DNA of 64,000 bases from Rhodoblastus acidophilus (GTDB lineage: Bacteria > Pseudomonadota > Alphaproteobacteria > Rhizobiales > Beijerinckiaceae), in contig NZ_WNKS01000001.1 in NCBI RefSeq assembly GCF_009720655.1, positions 124,001-188,000 of the forward strand, in the 5' to 3' direction. Under the pieces are notes generated by a model. That model saw only the letters and a list, made by a program, of their open reading frames with translations. It did not search any database and was not told where the DNA came from. Of this stretch, positions 23,839 to 33,111 are shown piece by piece; position 1 is the stretch's first letter, and every line of letters begins with the position of its first letter. A program made the position numbers and the translations under genes.

Positions 23839-25055
23839 TCCTCTCCATGATGCGCGTGATGTTTCTGGATCTGCTGCGCGATCGCGGCGCTTTGGTCATG
23901 GCCTTCGTCTTGCCCGCCGCCATTTATCTGATCTTCGCCTCGATCTTCTCCGGAACGGGCGGGGAAAAGCTTCAGCTGAGCGTCGCCGTTCTCGATCAGG
24001 CGGAGGACGGCGTATCGCGCCGGCTGGTCTCGGCGATCGCGGAGGACCCTCGGCTTTTCGTGGCGCCTTCTCCGTCCACGCGCGCGGGGCTGGAACGGGC
24101 GATCCGGCGCGGCGACGTGGACGCCGGCATCGTCATTCGCGGTGATCCCGTCCAATCGGCGAAGGAGGCGCCCATTCTCGTGCTCGGCGACACGAGCCGC
24201 CCGGTGGCGGCGCCTGTCGTCGCCGGCCGCCTGCAAAAAATCCTCGGCGAAACCCTTCCCGACGTCGTCTATCGCCGGAACATCGTCGAATTCGATCAGA
24301 ACCTGGCCCCTTTGACGCCGCAGCAGCGCATGCGGGCGGAAGCGGCGGCGCAGGCCATCGAAAAGGCGGTCCAGGAAAAGGGCGCGGGAGGGCGGCTGGA
24401 CGCCCCGGCGCCTATGGTCGAGTTGGCGCTGGTCGCGCGCAGCTCCCAGGCCGACGCGCCGACCGTCTACTATGCGGGCGCTGTCGGCGTCCTGTTTCTG
24501 CTGATTTCGGCGGGGCAGGGCGCCATGCTGCTCATTGATGAAAGACGCAACAACATTCTCGATCGCCTGACCTCCAGCGCGGGCGGACTGGCCAAGGTGG
24601 TGGGCGGCAAATTTCTGTTCCTGACCCTGCAAGGGACGATTCAGGTCGGGATCATCTTCCTCGTCGCGGCGGCGCTCTATGGCGTCGCGGTCATGGATCG
24701 GGTGCTGTCGTGGAGCCTTGTGACCTTGGCCGCCGCGGCCATGGCGGCTGGCGCCGCCTTGCTGCTGTGCGCCCTCTGCCGCACGCGGCAGCAGGCGCAA
24801 ACGCTTTCGGCCTTTCTCGTTCTCATGGTGTCCGCCGTCGGCGGATCGATGATCCCACGCTACCTGATGCCGCGCTGGCTGCAGGATGTCAGCATGCTGA
24901 CGCCCAACGCCTGGGCGATCGAAGCCTACCAGGATCTGCTCTGGCGCGACGCCGACGGCGGCAGGGCCTTTCTCTACGCCGCCATGCTGGTCGGCGTCGG
25001 ACTGGTCGCCATGACCTTCGCCTGGGCTTTCCTGCTGCGGGAACGTCGCAGTTAG
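23835..25055 (+). CDS. ABC-2 type transporter permease
   Basis: This 406-residue ABC-2 permease has one N-terminal helix (VMAFVLPAAIYLIFASIF, about 18-36), a large external domain to about residue 215, then five to six helices (about 216-400). The cytoplasmic segment LIDERRNNILDRLTSSAGGLAKVVGGKF is characteristic. The start overlaps the upstream ATPase stop (ATGA). It is homologous in layout to YhhJ-type permeases and NatB. A family A palindromic repeat follows the gene. Confidence 0.92.
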   Translation: MILSMMRVMFLDLLRDRGALVMAFVLPAAIYLIFASIFSGTGGEKLQLSVAVLDQAEDGVSRRLVSAIAEDPRLFVAPSPSTRAGLERAIRRGDVDAGIVIRGDPVQSAKEAPILVLGDTSRPVAAPVVAGRLQKILGETLPDVVYRRNIVEFDQNLAPLTPQQRMRAEAAAQAIEKAVQEKGAGGRLDAPAPMVELALVARSSQADAPTVYYAGAVGVLFLLISAGQGAMLLIDERRNNILDRLTSSAGGLAKVVGGKFLFLTLQGTIQVGIIFLVAAALYGVAVMDRVLSWSLVTLAAAAMAAGAALLLCALCRTRQQAQTLSAFLVLMVSAVGGSMIPRYLMPRWLQDVSMLTPNAWAIEAYQDLLWRDADGGRAFLYAAMLVGVGLVAMTFAWAFLLRERRS

Positions 25056-25518
25056 CAGATTTCCAATGTGGCCCCTCGCGCTTCGAGACGCCATTGCCGT
25101 CATCTGACGCGTCATACGGTTTCCGCAAGATCGCTTCGCGATCCGCGAAAACGAAATCGCGCGGAAATCCTCCAGGCAAAGGGCGGATTGCCGCGCGAGT
25201 GGAATACGATTTCCGAACTGATCGTTCGGAAATCGTATCATCCTTCAATGCCCCTGCGGCATAGGAGGCTGCGCAACCCCTGGCGCGATCGACGCAACGC
25301 CCACAAGCAAATCCCGCTTAAAGCAGCAGAGATAAAGAGCAGCAAACGTCGCTCTTGATTGGGAGAACGTTAATTTCTCGTAATCTTCAGGGCATGATGG
25401 AACATAATGTCGTGTACGGCGATTTCTTCTACGAAAATTTGCTCAACCTATGCCTTTGAAAGGGCGTGTTCATGACGAACTTGCTCGGTCTTGTCCTGTC
25501 CAACGAAGCTTGTCGCTG
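25056..25518. other. Intergenic region upstream of crtY
   Basis: This gap holds the family A repeat copy 2 (25113-25238) and then about 280 less GC-rich bases. An upstream in-frame ATG of crtY at 25450 falls here. I see no strong promoter, operator or small gene. Confidence 0.5.
25113..25238. repeat. Dispersed palindromic repeat, family A copy 2
   Basis: The right-hand hairpin is perfect: ATACGATTTCCGAAC and GTTCGGAAATCGTAT around TGATC. The middle pairs GCGCGGAAATCC with GGATTGCCGCGC imperfectly, and GATCGCTTCGCGATC forms a third stem. It matches copy 1 at 13961-14081 over its whole length with scattered substitutions that tend to be compensated in the stems. Confidence 0.85.
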
Positions 25519-26721
25519 ATGGACGCCGATCTGATCCTGGTCGGGGGCGGCCTCGCCAACAGCCTGATCGCACTGGCGGTAGCCGCGCGCGATCCGTCCA
25601 GGCGAATCCTCATGGTCGATGCGGGCGCGCCGGCGGGCGGCCACACCTGGTCTTTCCACGAGCCCGATATGAACGAAGGGCAAAGGAGATGGATCGCGCC
25701 GGCCGTCGCCTGCGCATGGCGCGGCCAGGAGGTGCACTTTACCAAATTCAGCCGGCGGCTGCGGACCGGCTACGCGAGTTTGACCAGCCAGTCGCTCGCC
25801 GGCGCGGTCGCCGCTTGCCCGTCCGTGACCCGCATTCAGGCCAGAGCGGACCGGATTTCGGCGGAATGCATCGAGACCGACGGGAACCGGACGTTGCGCG
25901 CGCCCTGCGTCGTCGACGGCACAGGCCGGGTTCCGGAGGCCTATATGGCGCTGGGATGGCAGGTCTTCGTCGGGATCGAACTGGAGTGCGAGGCGCCGCA
26001 CAACCGCGCCATTCCCATCATCATGGACGCGCGCGTGCCGCAGCATGGCGGCTATCGTTTCGTCTACACCTTGCCCTTCACCGACCGCCGCATCCTGATC
26101 GAGGATACGCGCTACACGGACGGCGCCGTGCTCGACGACGCCGATTGCGCCGCCGCGGTCGGCGCCTATGCGGCCGCGCGCGGATGGTCGGGCGCGGAGG
26201 TGCGGCGGGAGCGCGGCGTCCTGCCCGTCGCCATGGCCTTCGACGCCCCCGCCTTTTGGGCCGCCGCCGCCGGCGGCGCCGTCCCCGTCGGGATGCGCGC
26301 CGGGCTTTTTCATCCGGTGTCCGGCTATTCGCTGCCGCTCGCCGCGCGCGTGGCCGAAGTCGTGGCCGCACATCCCGGAGACACCGAGATCGTGTTCGCG
26401 GCGGTAAGGCGTTTCGCGCTGGCCGAGGCGCGGCGGCAGTCCTATTTGCGCTTCCTGAGCCGCCTGTTGCTTCGCGCCGCCGCGCCGGAAGAGCGACGCA
26501 AGATCATGGAACATTTTTATCGCCTTCCGGATGCGCTGGTTGAGCGGTTTTACGCCGGCCGACTCACGCTCGCCGACCAGGCGCGCATCCTGATCGGAAA
26601 ACCGCCCGTGCCGATCGCCAATGCGCTCGCCTGCCTGCGCGAGCGCCCCCTGCTTCACGACGCGCGCCGCAAACGCGGTTATGACGGTCCGGCGGTGTTG
26701 GCCGAAGAGCAAGCGCTTTGA
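25519..26721 (+). CDS. crtY: Lycopene beta-cyclase, CrtY type
   Basis: CrtY cyclises both ends of lycopene to beta-carotene at the membrane. The ATG at 25519 gives DADLILVGGGLANSLIAL, the FAD/NAD-binding start of the family, and 400 residues. Further family features are GAPAGGHTWSFHEPD (about 37-51), CVVDGTGRVPEAY, YRFVYTLPFTDRRILIEDTRYTD and GLFHPVSGYSLPLAARVAE. The upstream ATG at 25450 would add 23 unrelated residues. crtW follows 33 bases later, so the pair would convert lycopene to keto-carotenoids. The earlier carotenoid genes crtE, crtB and crtI are not in the window. Confidence 0.93.
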   Translation: MDADLILVGGGLANSLIALAVAARDPSRRILMVDAGAPAGGHTWSFHEPDMNEGQRRWIAPAVACAWRGQEVHFTKFSRRLRTGYASLTSQSLAGAVAACPSVTRIQARADRISAECIETDGNRTLRAPCVVDGTGRVPEAYMALGWQVFVGIELECEAPHNRAIPIIMDARVPQHGGYRFVYTLPFTDRRILIEDTRYTDGAVLDDADCAAAVGAYAAARGWSGAEVRRERGVLPVAMAFDAPAFWAAAAGGAVPVGMRAGLFHPVSGYSLPLAARVAEVVAAHPGDTEIVFAAVRRFALAEARRQSYLRFLSRLLLRAAAPEERRKIMEHFYRLPDALVERFYAGRLTLADQARILIGKPPVPIANALACLRERPLLHDARRKRGYDGPAVLAEEQAL

Positions 26722-26754
26722 CGGGGCGCGCCCAAGCCGCCGCGAGGAAATCGA

Positions 26755-27474
26755 ATGCTTGATGCTCAACAAGATGTCGCGCGCCAGACGCTGATCGGCC
26801 TGACGCTGGCTGGACTGGTTTTCGCGGCCTGGATCGTCTTGCATGTCCTTGCGGTCTGGAGGCTCGACGCGACAGTTCATCCTTTGGCGGCGCTCGCCTG
26901 CCTGCTCGGCCTAACCTGGCTTTCCGTCGGTCTGTTCATCGTCGCGCACGATGCGATGCACGGTTCGCTGGCGCCGGGACACGCGGAAATCAATACGGCC
27001 ATCGGAACGCTCGCGCTGGTTCTCTACGCGGGATTTTCCTTCCAACGGATCATCGTCAAGCATCGGATGCACCATATCGCGCCCGGAACCGACGACGACC
27101 CCGATTTCGCGCGCGCGGGCCCGTTTTCCTGGTATCGCGCCTTCATAGACCGCTATTTCGGCCGACGAGAGGCGCTGATCCTGATCGGCGCGACCGCTCT
27201 CTATGCGCTGCTGCTCGGCCCGCGCTGGCCCTACGTCGCCTTCTGGACGATTCCGTCCCTGCTCGCCTCGTTCCAGTTGTTCTGGTTTGGAACCTATCTG
27301 CCGCATCGCCCTGGCCCTGAGCCGTTTCCCGACCGCCACAACGCCCGCTCCCCACACATGAGCAAATGGGCGTCTCTGCTGACCTGCTTTCACTTCGGCG
27401 GCTACCATCACGAACACCACCTGTCCCCCGGTTCGCCCTGGTGGCGGCTACCGGCGGCGCATAGGGGGGCATGA
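26755..27474 (+). CDS. crtW: Beta-carotene ketolase, CrtW type
   Basis: This 239-residue membrane di-iron enzyme introduces 4-keto groups into beta-ionone rings, giving echinenone/canthaxanthin. The histidine clusters are HDAMH (65-69), KHRMHH (102-107) and HHEHH (218-222), with four hydrophobic segments between. The last cluster and the FSWYRAFIDRYFG and FWFGTYLPHRP segments match CrtW rather than CrtZ hydroxylases. It is co-directional with crtY and probably in one transcript. No hydroxylase gene is nearby, so canthaxanthin-type products are more likely than astaxanthin. Confidence 0.93.
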   Translation: MLDAQQDVARQTLIGLTLAGLVFAAWIVLHVLAVWRLDATVHPLAALACLLGLTWLSVGLFIVAHDAMHGSLAPGHAEINTAIGTLALVLYAGFSFQRIIVKHRMHHIAPGTDDDPDFARAGPFSWYRAFIDRYFGRREALILIGATALYALLLGPRWPYVAFWTIPSLLASFQLFWFGTYLPHRPGPEPFPDRHNARSPHMSKWASLLTCFHFGGYHHEHHLSPGSPWWRLPAAHRGA

Positions 27475-28479
27475 TCAGCGGCTGGAACAGAAGTCCCGCA
27501 GCGACAGCTCAATGTCGCGCTTACAGAAAGCCGGCAGGCGCAGTTCACCGAGGCCGTCTCGCCTGCCGGTTCGGATTCGGACCCGCACATCCGCGACACA
27601 GCGGCTATAGAATGCGTGGCAACGTCGCGCTGAGCGCCGAGAGCGCCTCTTTTTACGCCCAAGGCTGGGGCAAGGAAGAGCATCCGCTCCGGACCAGAGA
27701 GACGGAGACCTTGTAACCCGTTTGCAACCGAGCAACCACGCTTACGCTTCGCCGGTCCTCTGAACGCGTCAACAAGCGTCTCGTGCGTTCACGAGAATAC
27801 GCTCTGATGCGCTTCTGTGTATCAGAAACGGTGCTTGAGAATGGCGCGCCACTCAGGATAGACCTGCGAACACGTATATTATTGAAATTTCAACGTATTG
27901 AGAATCGCCAGCGTCAATATGGAAGCGCGCGAACCGTTCTGGGACCACGACCAAGCGACCGTGCCGGAATGAAACCCTATGTGGGCGCAGGCTCAGGCTT
28001 GGTTCATTTTGCCTCGGCCGGCAAAATCCGCGCTATCGGTGCGATCAGCGGTTCGGCGCGGTTTTCTGTCGTCCCGCGTGCCGCAGATCTGGCGGCCTCA
28101 GCGACTGTCCAGGCTTCCTTCAATCTTCGCCTCAAGAAAACTCTTGCCGCCTACGCCCGAAAGTTGACATTAGACAGTCCAATGCCCGTCGTCTCCGGCA
28201 GAACATGACTTGGTTGTTCTCCATCCCGTATGCCGGGAGTTGGCCTCAACCAAAACCCCGTTTCGCCATGACACGGGGACAAGCTGCCGTCCAAGCTTGT
28301 CTGCCTCGGCGCGAGGGCAATAGGTATTGGGTGGCTCAGTCGCAACGAAGCAGGACGGTCAATGTGCCATATCAACGTGAATGCCCCCGAGTTCGGACAC
28401 CCCTCACGGTGGCCGTCGAGCGCTTTCAGGCGAAGACAGCTAAGCGGGAGATGGCGGATGTCATCGTCGGTTCATCGGT
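27475..28479. other. One-kilobase region without a supportable gene
   Basis: Between crtW and the first capsule-locus gene lies about 1 kb of less GC-rich DNA. Several frames stay open for 60-140 codons (the longest is 27783-28208 on the plus strand), but none has a convincing ribosome-binding site, codon pattern or recognisable domain. It may hold decayed gene remnants at the junction of the capsule locus. I see no IS ends or terminator. Confidence 0.5.
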
Positions 28480-29760
28480 ATGATGCGACCGATCGTTTAC
28501 GATTTGACGCGGCTATTTCTTGGTCCGCTGTTCCGTACGCCAAGGGGCATTGATCGGGTGGAATTTCTGCTTGCGCGTCACCTCGTCGGAGAACGCGCTG
28601 CTGATTTTCATGGTCTGCTGCCGACGCCATGGGGTATGCGGCTTTACGACGCCGCCCGCGTCTCGCGGGGGCTAACGCGATTGGAATCGCTTTGGGCCGA
28701 GAATGGCGAAGTCGCGGCCGACGCTTCTTGGGAGAATTTCGTCGCGCGCATGACGAACAAGCCGGCTGTAGCGCCGACTCGTCCGAGCATGGGCGCCGGA
28801 CAGCAGATATTTCGGATGCTCGACCTGCTCACGGCGACGGGCGTCGCTCCGGGCCGGTCGGCGATTCGCGACGTGCCGCCCGGCGCTGTTTATCTGAACG
28901 TGGGGCATTACAGTCTCGGTTTTCCATTTCTGCTGCGCTGGCTGCGTCGTCGTCCCGACGTGAAGCCAATTTTTATGCTGCACGACGTCATTCCACTGGA
29001 AACGCCAGAGTATGTATCGGAAAAGGGCGCGGCGCTCCACGCGGCCATGGTGACGTCGGCGGCGCGTCTGGCCAAAGGCGTGATCGTTTCCACCGAACAC
29101 GCGCGAGAGACAATATCTGCCGCGCTCCAGCGCGCCGGAGGCGTGAACATTCCAAGTTTCGGTTGGCCGCTCCCACTTGCGGAAAGTTTCGACGAACCGG
29201 CGGATCCTGATCCGAGACTGGCTCACATGCGCTATTTTGTCGTCTGCGGCGCCATCGAACCACGAAAAAACCATCTGTTCCTGCTCGATCTCTGGCGCCA
29301 TCTCTGCGCCGAGTTGCGTAATCCGCCCCATTTGCTGGTGATCGGGTCGCCCGCTTGGCACGGTGACCACATCCTCGATGAAATACAAAGATGCGAACTC
29401 ACAAAGGGCCGCATTCATATCCTCAGCGGGTTGTCGACGGTGTCACTCAAAATTGCCCTTGCCGGATCTTTGGGGTTGTTGTCGCCCTCGTTGGCGGAAG
29501 GCTTCGGGCTGCCCGTGATCGAGGCGGCTCACCTTGGCGTTCCCGTTATCGCGTCCGACATTGCGGCCCATCGCGAAGTCGCGCGCGAGGGCGCGATCTT
29601 GTGCGATGCGATGGATGCGCCGTCCTGGCTAAGGGAAATTCGCACGCTCATGGAAACGTCGCCCAGACGCGCGCCGCTCGGCGTCGCGCGCGCCAGAGAA
29701 GAACGAAGGGCCTATTTCGCAGCTATTTCCTCATTTCTTGACGATATCAGAACGAATTGA
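28480..29760 (+). CDS. GT4-family glycosyltransferase
   Basis: This 426-residue GT-B fold enzyme has its donor-binding C-terminal domain visible as CGAIEPRKNHLFLLDLW (about 250-266) and SPSLAEGFGLPVIEAAHLGVPVIASD (about 336-361), the E-x7-E motif of GT4. The N-terminal half has MLHDVIPLETPEY near 167. It resembles another GT4 in the same locus (35083-36501) at these motifs. It is followed by the capsule exporter ATPase on the same strand, so it probably builds the exported polysaccharide. Sugar specificity is not readable. Confidence 0.9.
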   Translation: MMRPIVYDLTRLFLGPLFRTPRGIDRVEFLLARHLVGERAADFHGLLPTPWGMRLYDAARVSRGLTRLESLWAENGEVAADASWENFVARMTNKPAVAPTRPSMGAGQQIFRMLDLLTATGVAPGRSAIRDVPPGAVYLNVGHYSLGFPFLLRWLRRRPDVKPIFMLHDVIPLETPEYVSEKGAALHAAMVTSAARLAKGVIVSTEHARETISAALQRAGGVNIPSFGWPLPLAESFDEPADPDPRLAHMRYFVVCGAIEPRKNHLFLLDLWRHLCAELRNPPHLLVIGSPAWHGDHILDEIQRCELTKGRIHILSGLSTVSLKIALAGSLGLLSPSLAEGFGLPVIEAAHLGVPVIASDIAAHREVAREGAILCDAMDAPSWLREIRTLMETSPRRAPLGVARAREERRAYFAAISSFLDDIRTN

Positions 29761-29791
29761 GATCATTCCGGATAAGCGAGGATTTTGCCGG

Positions 29792-30553
29792 ATGAGCGGA
29801 CACGCGAGCGACCGGCTGCACGCTGAAAGCGGCGGCTCCATCTATGCTGGGCGCACCATCGCTGAGCCCGGTCCGCACAGCTGCGCGACCAACCAGCCGG
29901 CGCGCGAAATTCGTCTCGAGAGTATCGTCAAAGAATATCATACCCCCATCGGGGTCCGGCGCGTGCTTGATGGTCTCTCCTTCAGCGTCAAAGAGGGGGA
30001 GAAAGTCGCGGTGCTCGGGCGTAACGGCTCGGGCAAATCGACGCTTGTGAAGCTGATCGGCGGGGTCGAACATCCGACCGCGGGCGCCATTCACAAGGGG
30101 CTGTCATTGTCCTGGCCGCTGGCCTTCGCCGGAGGCCTGGAAGGCAACATGAGCGGCGCCGACAATGTTCGGTTCATCGCGCGGCTTTACGATAAGCCAC
30201 TTGCGGACATGCTCGCTTTCGTCGACGACTTCGCTGAACTTGGCCGGCAATTGTATATTCCCGTCCGCAACTATTCGAGCGGCATGAAGATGCGTCTGGC
30301 CTTCGCCCTGACGCTCGCGATCGATTTCGAATGTTTTCTGATCGACGAGGTTCTGTCCGTCGGCGACCAGCGTTTCCATCGCAAATGTTACGACGCCCTG
30401 TTCAACCAGCGCAAGCACAGCGCGATGATCCTGGTCAGCCACGATGTCGCGATCATCACAAAATTCTGCGACAAGGCGCTGGTGCTCAAGCATGGACGCA
30501 GCAGATTGTTCGACGATGTCGAATTCGCTGTGTCGATCTACAACACGTTGTGA
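29792..30553 (+). CDS. kpsT: Capsule polysaccharide exporter ATPase, KpsT/Wzt type
   Basis: This 253-residue ATPase has a poorly conserved N-terminal 45 residues, then the core: Walker A GRNGSGKST (about 85-93 counted from this start), signature YSSGMKMRLAFALTL and Walker B FLIDEVLSVGD. The signature S-S-G-M-x-x-R and the short length without a C-terminal binding domain match KpsT of group 2 capsules. It would energise the KpsM permease encoded on the opposite strand at 33112-33939. An upstream in-frame ATG at 29738 overlaps the glycosyltransferase; the ATG at 29792 lies just after its stop. Confidence 0.9.
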   Translation: MSGHASDRLHAESGGSIYAGRTIAEPGPHSCATNQPAREIRLESIVKEYHTPIGVRRVLDGLSFSVKEGEKVAVLGRNGSGKSTLVKLIGGVEHPTAGAIHKGLSLSWPLAFAGGLEGNMSGADNVRFIARLYDKPLADMLAFVDDFAELGRQLYIPVRNYSSGMKMRLAFALTLAIDFECFLIDEVLSVGDQRFHRKCYDALFNQRKHSAMILVSHDVAIITKFCDKALVLKHGRSRLFDDVEFAVSIYNTL

Positions 30554-30586
30554 TCGGATCGGGTTCGCGGTTGCTCTGCCGCGTCG

Positions 30587-31735
30587 CTATTTGACCACAT
30601 TATAAAGGCTTGCTCCCGTCGCGGCGGGCGACAACGCCGTGCTGAACACCTGCATCACCTTATGCACCTCCGTGAACGGCGCATTCGAGATGTAGACCAG
30701 ATCCTTGTTGAAGATTCTGAAGCGTTGTTCGAGGAACAGGCTGTTGGGTTCGCGCAGGTTCAGACGATAGACCACCGGCCGCATCGCGCCCTGGCCGGCA
30801 AGAGGACTGTCGGGCGCGATGTCGCGCGCGATCGCCTCGGGCTCGAAGCGGAACACGAAGACGCCGGCTGGATCGGCCCGGGAATCCAGTAATCCGCCCG
30901 CCTTGGCCAGGGCTTGCGCCAGATTGACTCCTTCGGCGTCGAAGCGGATTTCCGCGTTCGCGCCTGCCGCGCCCTGCACGATGAAGCTCTGGGGATCGCG
31001 GATGATCGTGAGCACGTCGTTGGGGCGAATGAAAATATTCTGCCGCGCGTCCGAGGTGACGCGAGTCATGGCGACGCGCGCCGTGCGCGAACCGCGCGTC
31101 AGCTGAATGAAACTTTCGTTGACCGGCGCGCGCACGCCGCCTGCTGTGGCGATCACATCGAGCACACGGTCGCCACGCACCGATAGTGGCACGCGCGCCC
31201 CAGCGGTGACCTCGCCGAGCACAGTGACGGAATTGGCAAGGGAACGGGTGACGTTGACCATCACTTGCGGCTGGATGGCCTTGCCCTCCAGCGCGTTCTG
31301 GATGACCCGCTCGACCTGCTGCGGCGTGCGGCCGGCCACCTGGATGCGGCCGGCATAGGGCATGGTGATCGCGCCGTCGCGACCGACCACTTGGTCAGGA
31401 AAGACGGCGGCCTTTGAACCGGTGGAAAACCGATCGGTCGAGGGCGGCGGCGAGAAAAGACCGCCGGCGCTGGCCTCGAACACCGAAATCGTCAGCGCGT
31501 CGCCGACAGATATGTGCGGTTCGACCGCCGGGCGAAAGTCGGCGAAACCGGACAGCGAAGCGTCGGGGCGGCGTCGCGCAAGGATATCGACAACGGCAGG
31601 GCTGATGTCCACAACATCGTAACGGGCGAAAGAACTCTCTTCACTGACAACATTTTGGGCGCTGGGCCCCGAGGTTGGCAAGGTCGAGCAGCTTGCCAGA
31701 AGCCCCGCAGCCGCCAAGGTCAAAAAAATCCGCAT
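30587..31735 (-). CDS. Polysaccharide export outer membrane lipoprotein (Wza/KpsD family)
   Basis: This 382-residue lipoprotein starts MRIFLTLAAAGLLASC with a lipobox (LLASC). The poly-export domain starts HISVGDALTISVFEA (about 90-104). SLBB-type segments follow (RIQVAGRTPQQVERVIQNAL; NSVTVLGEVTAGARVPL; DRVLDVIATAGGV), and NDVLTIIRDPQSFIVQGAAG near 260. AAAAGG upstream supports the ATG at 31735. It would form the outer membrane export channel with the two KpsE-like proteins upstream in the same transcript. Confidence 0.93.
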   Translation of the reverse strand: MRIFLTLAAAGLLASCSTLPTSGPSAQNVVSEESSFARYDVVDISPAVVDILARRRPDASLSGFADFRPAVEPHISVGDALTISVFEASAGGLFSPPPSTDRFSTGSKAAVFPDQVVGRDGAITMPYAGRIQVAGRTPQQVERVIQNALEGKAIQPQVMVNVTRSLANSVTVLGEVTAGARVPLSVRGDRVLDVIATAGGVRAPVNESFIQLTRGSRTARVAMTRVTSDARQNIFIRPNDVLTIIRDPQSFIVQGAAGANAEIRFDAEGVNLAQALAKAGGLLDSRADPAGVFVFRFEPEAIARDIAPDSPLAGQGAMRPVVYRLNLREPNSLFLEQRFRIFNKDLVYISNAPFTEVHKVMQVFSTALSPAATGASLYNVVK

Positions 31736-31901
31736 TACGCCTTTTCCAAAACGCCTACCGTGCGGCGCGTTTATAGCACAACTTCTGATCGGTCTTAGCC
31801 GAACCATGGACGCGGGAGTTTAATTTCCCGTTCTTGTCGCCAAGCTGCAACAGTCGAAACTGGGGCAATTCAATGCGCTGCGTTTGCCAGTGGGCTTAGG
31901 G

Positions 31902-33107
31902 TCAACGCCGCGTGACATGTTCCGACGCGATGCTGAACACGGAGCGCAGCGTTGTATAGAGAAAAAAGCTCAACAGCGCCGTCGCAAGAAAATAGAGCAT
32001 GCGCCGCGGATATTTGGCGTGATCCGACAAGTTCGGACGAACGATCGTTTGCAGATAGAGGTGCTGTTGTTCGGCCTCCTGCCTCGCCTTCTGGCGGCTT
32101 ATCTCAGCCTGTTCCAGTCTCTTTGCCGCGATGGTGCGCTGCAGCGTCAATTTTTCGAATTCGCCGAGGCGCGAGGCGATCGAATTGTCGCCGCCCGCGA
32201 GCCGTCCGCGCAAGCGGTTGATTTCGCCGCGCAAGGAATTGATCTGTTCCTGCACCGCCTTGAGGCTTGGGCTTTGAGGCGTGACCGCCGCCGTCTGTTC
32301 ATGTACGACCTGCAGCTTGGTCACTTCCAGCATGAGCCGGCTGATCGATTCCATCGTCGAGGCGGTTTCCTTGGCGGCGTCGACCATGCCCACCTCGTTG
32401 CGGTAACGGGTGAACAGGTTTTCAACCTGCGCCAACTCCGCGGTGGCCTCCGCGACCTGCTGGTTGGAATAGGCGAGGGCGTCCTCGCGGGCGCGGGCGT
32501 TCAGGCGGTTGACGAACGCCTCGGCGTAACGCAGCAGCGCCTCATTGATCGCCTTGGCGTCTTCGGGACGAAACGCTTCGACCTCGACGGTGGTGATGCC
32601 GCTGGCGCTGTCGATCGTGGCGGTCACCATTTGCTTGTAATAGCGAAACAACGCCTCTTTGTTGGTGTGCGAATGGAAATTGGGGAACACATTGATGAAG
32701 TCCCCCTCCGGGCGCGCAATGACCGCCCTCAGGTTCTCGTTCTCCGCTAGCAGTTCAAGCGCGTCCCGCGAGGCGATGTAGGCGGAAACGGCGAAATTTT
32801 CGTCCGTGGCGCGCGTTTGTCCCTGCGTTTGGAGCAGCGCCGCGGCGGTTTCCATCCCGAGTCCGACGGACGAGCGCACCACGAACTGCGCTTCCGAGAC
32901 ATAGCGGTCGGCGGCGATCACGCCCAAGTAGAGGCCTGAGAGCAGGAGCGGCAGGACCAAGGCGAACAGCAGTAGCCCATGGCGGCGAAGGAAGGATGGC
33001 TTGGCCGGCGCGACGACAAAGCAATCCGCCGCGACCAACTGGCCCTGCACGTCGAGCGTCTTGAGTTCGATCTCTTTGATCGGCGGCGGTTGCAGCTGTT
33101 GAGCCAT
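31902..33107 (-). CDS. Capsule export inner-membrane protein, KpsE-like (first copy)
   Basis: This 401-residue polysaccharide co-polymerase-type protein has helices near 47-66 (LLLFALVLPLLLSGLYLGVIA) and at the C-terminus (about 370-388). A large periplasmic domain with coiled-coil (about 220-350) lies between. The segment DRYVSEAQFVVRSSVG after the first helix is typical of KpsE. It connects the KpsMT ATPase-permease to the outer membrane channel. It follows kpsM by four bases. A second KpsE-like gene lies on the other side of kpsM. Confidence 0.92.
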   Translation of the reverse strand: MAQQLQPPPIKEIELKTLDVQGQLVAADCFVVAPAKPSFLRRHGLLLFALVLPLLLSGLYLGVIAADRYVSEAQFVVRSSVGLGMETAAALLQTQGQTRATDENFAVSAYIASRDALELLAENENLRAVIARPEGDFINVFPNFHSHTNKEALFRYYKQMVTATIDSASGITTVEVEAFRPEDAKAINEALLRYAEAFVNRLNARAREDALAYSNQQVAEATAELAQVENLFTRYRNEVGMVDAAKETASTMESISRLMLEVTKLQVVHEQTAAVTPQSPSLKAVQEQINSLRGEINRLRGRLAGGDNSIASRLGEFEKLTLQRTIAAKRLEQAEISRQKARQEAEQQHLYLQTIVRPNLSDHAKYPRRMLYFLATALLSFFLYTTLRSVFSIASEHVTRR

Positions 33108-33111
33108 GCGA

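Noticed and set aside
27783-28208. 141-codon plus-strand frame in the crtW-glycosyltransferase gap
   Set aside because: It has no ribosome-binding site and no recognisable domain. It has only a weak outer-membrane-like feel (KPYVGAGSG), and similar-length chance frames overlap it.
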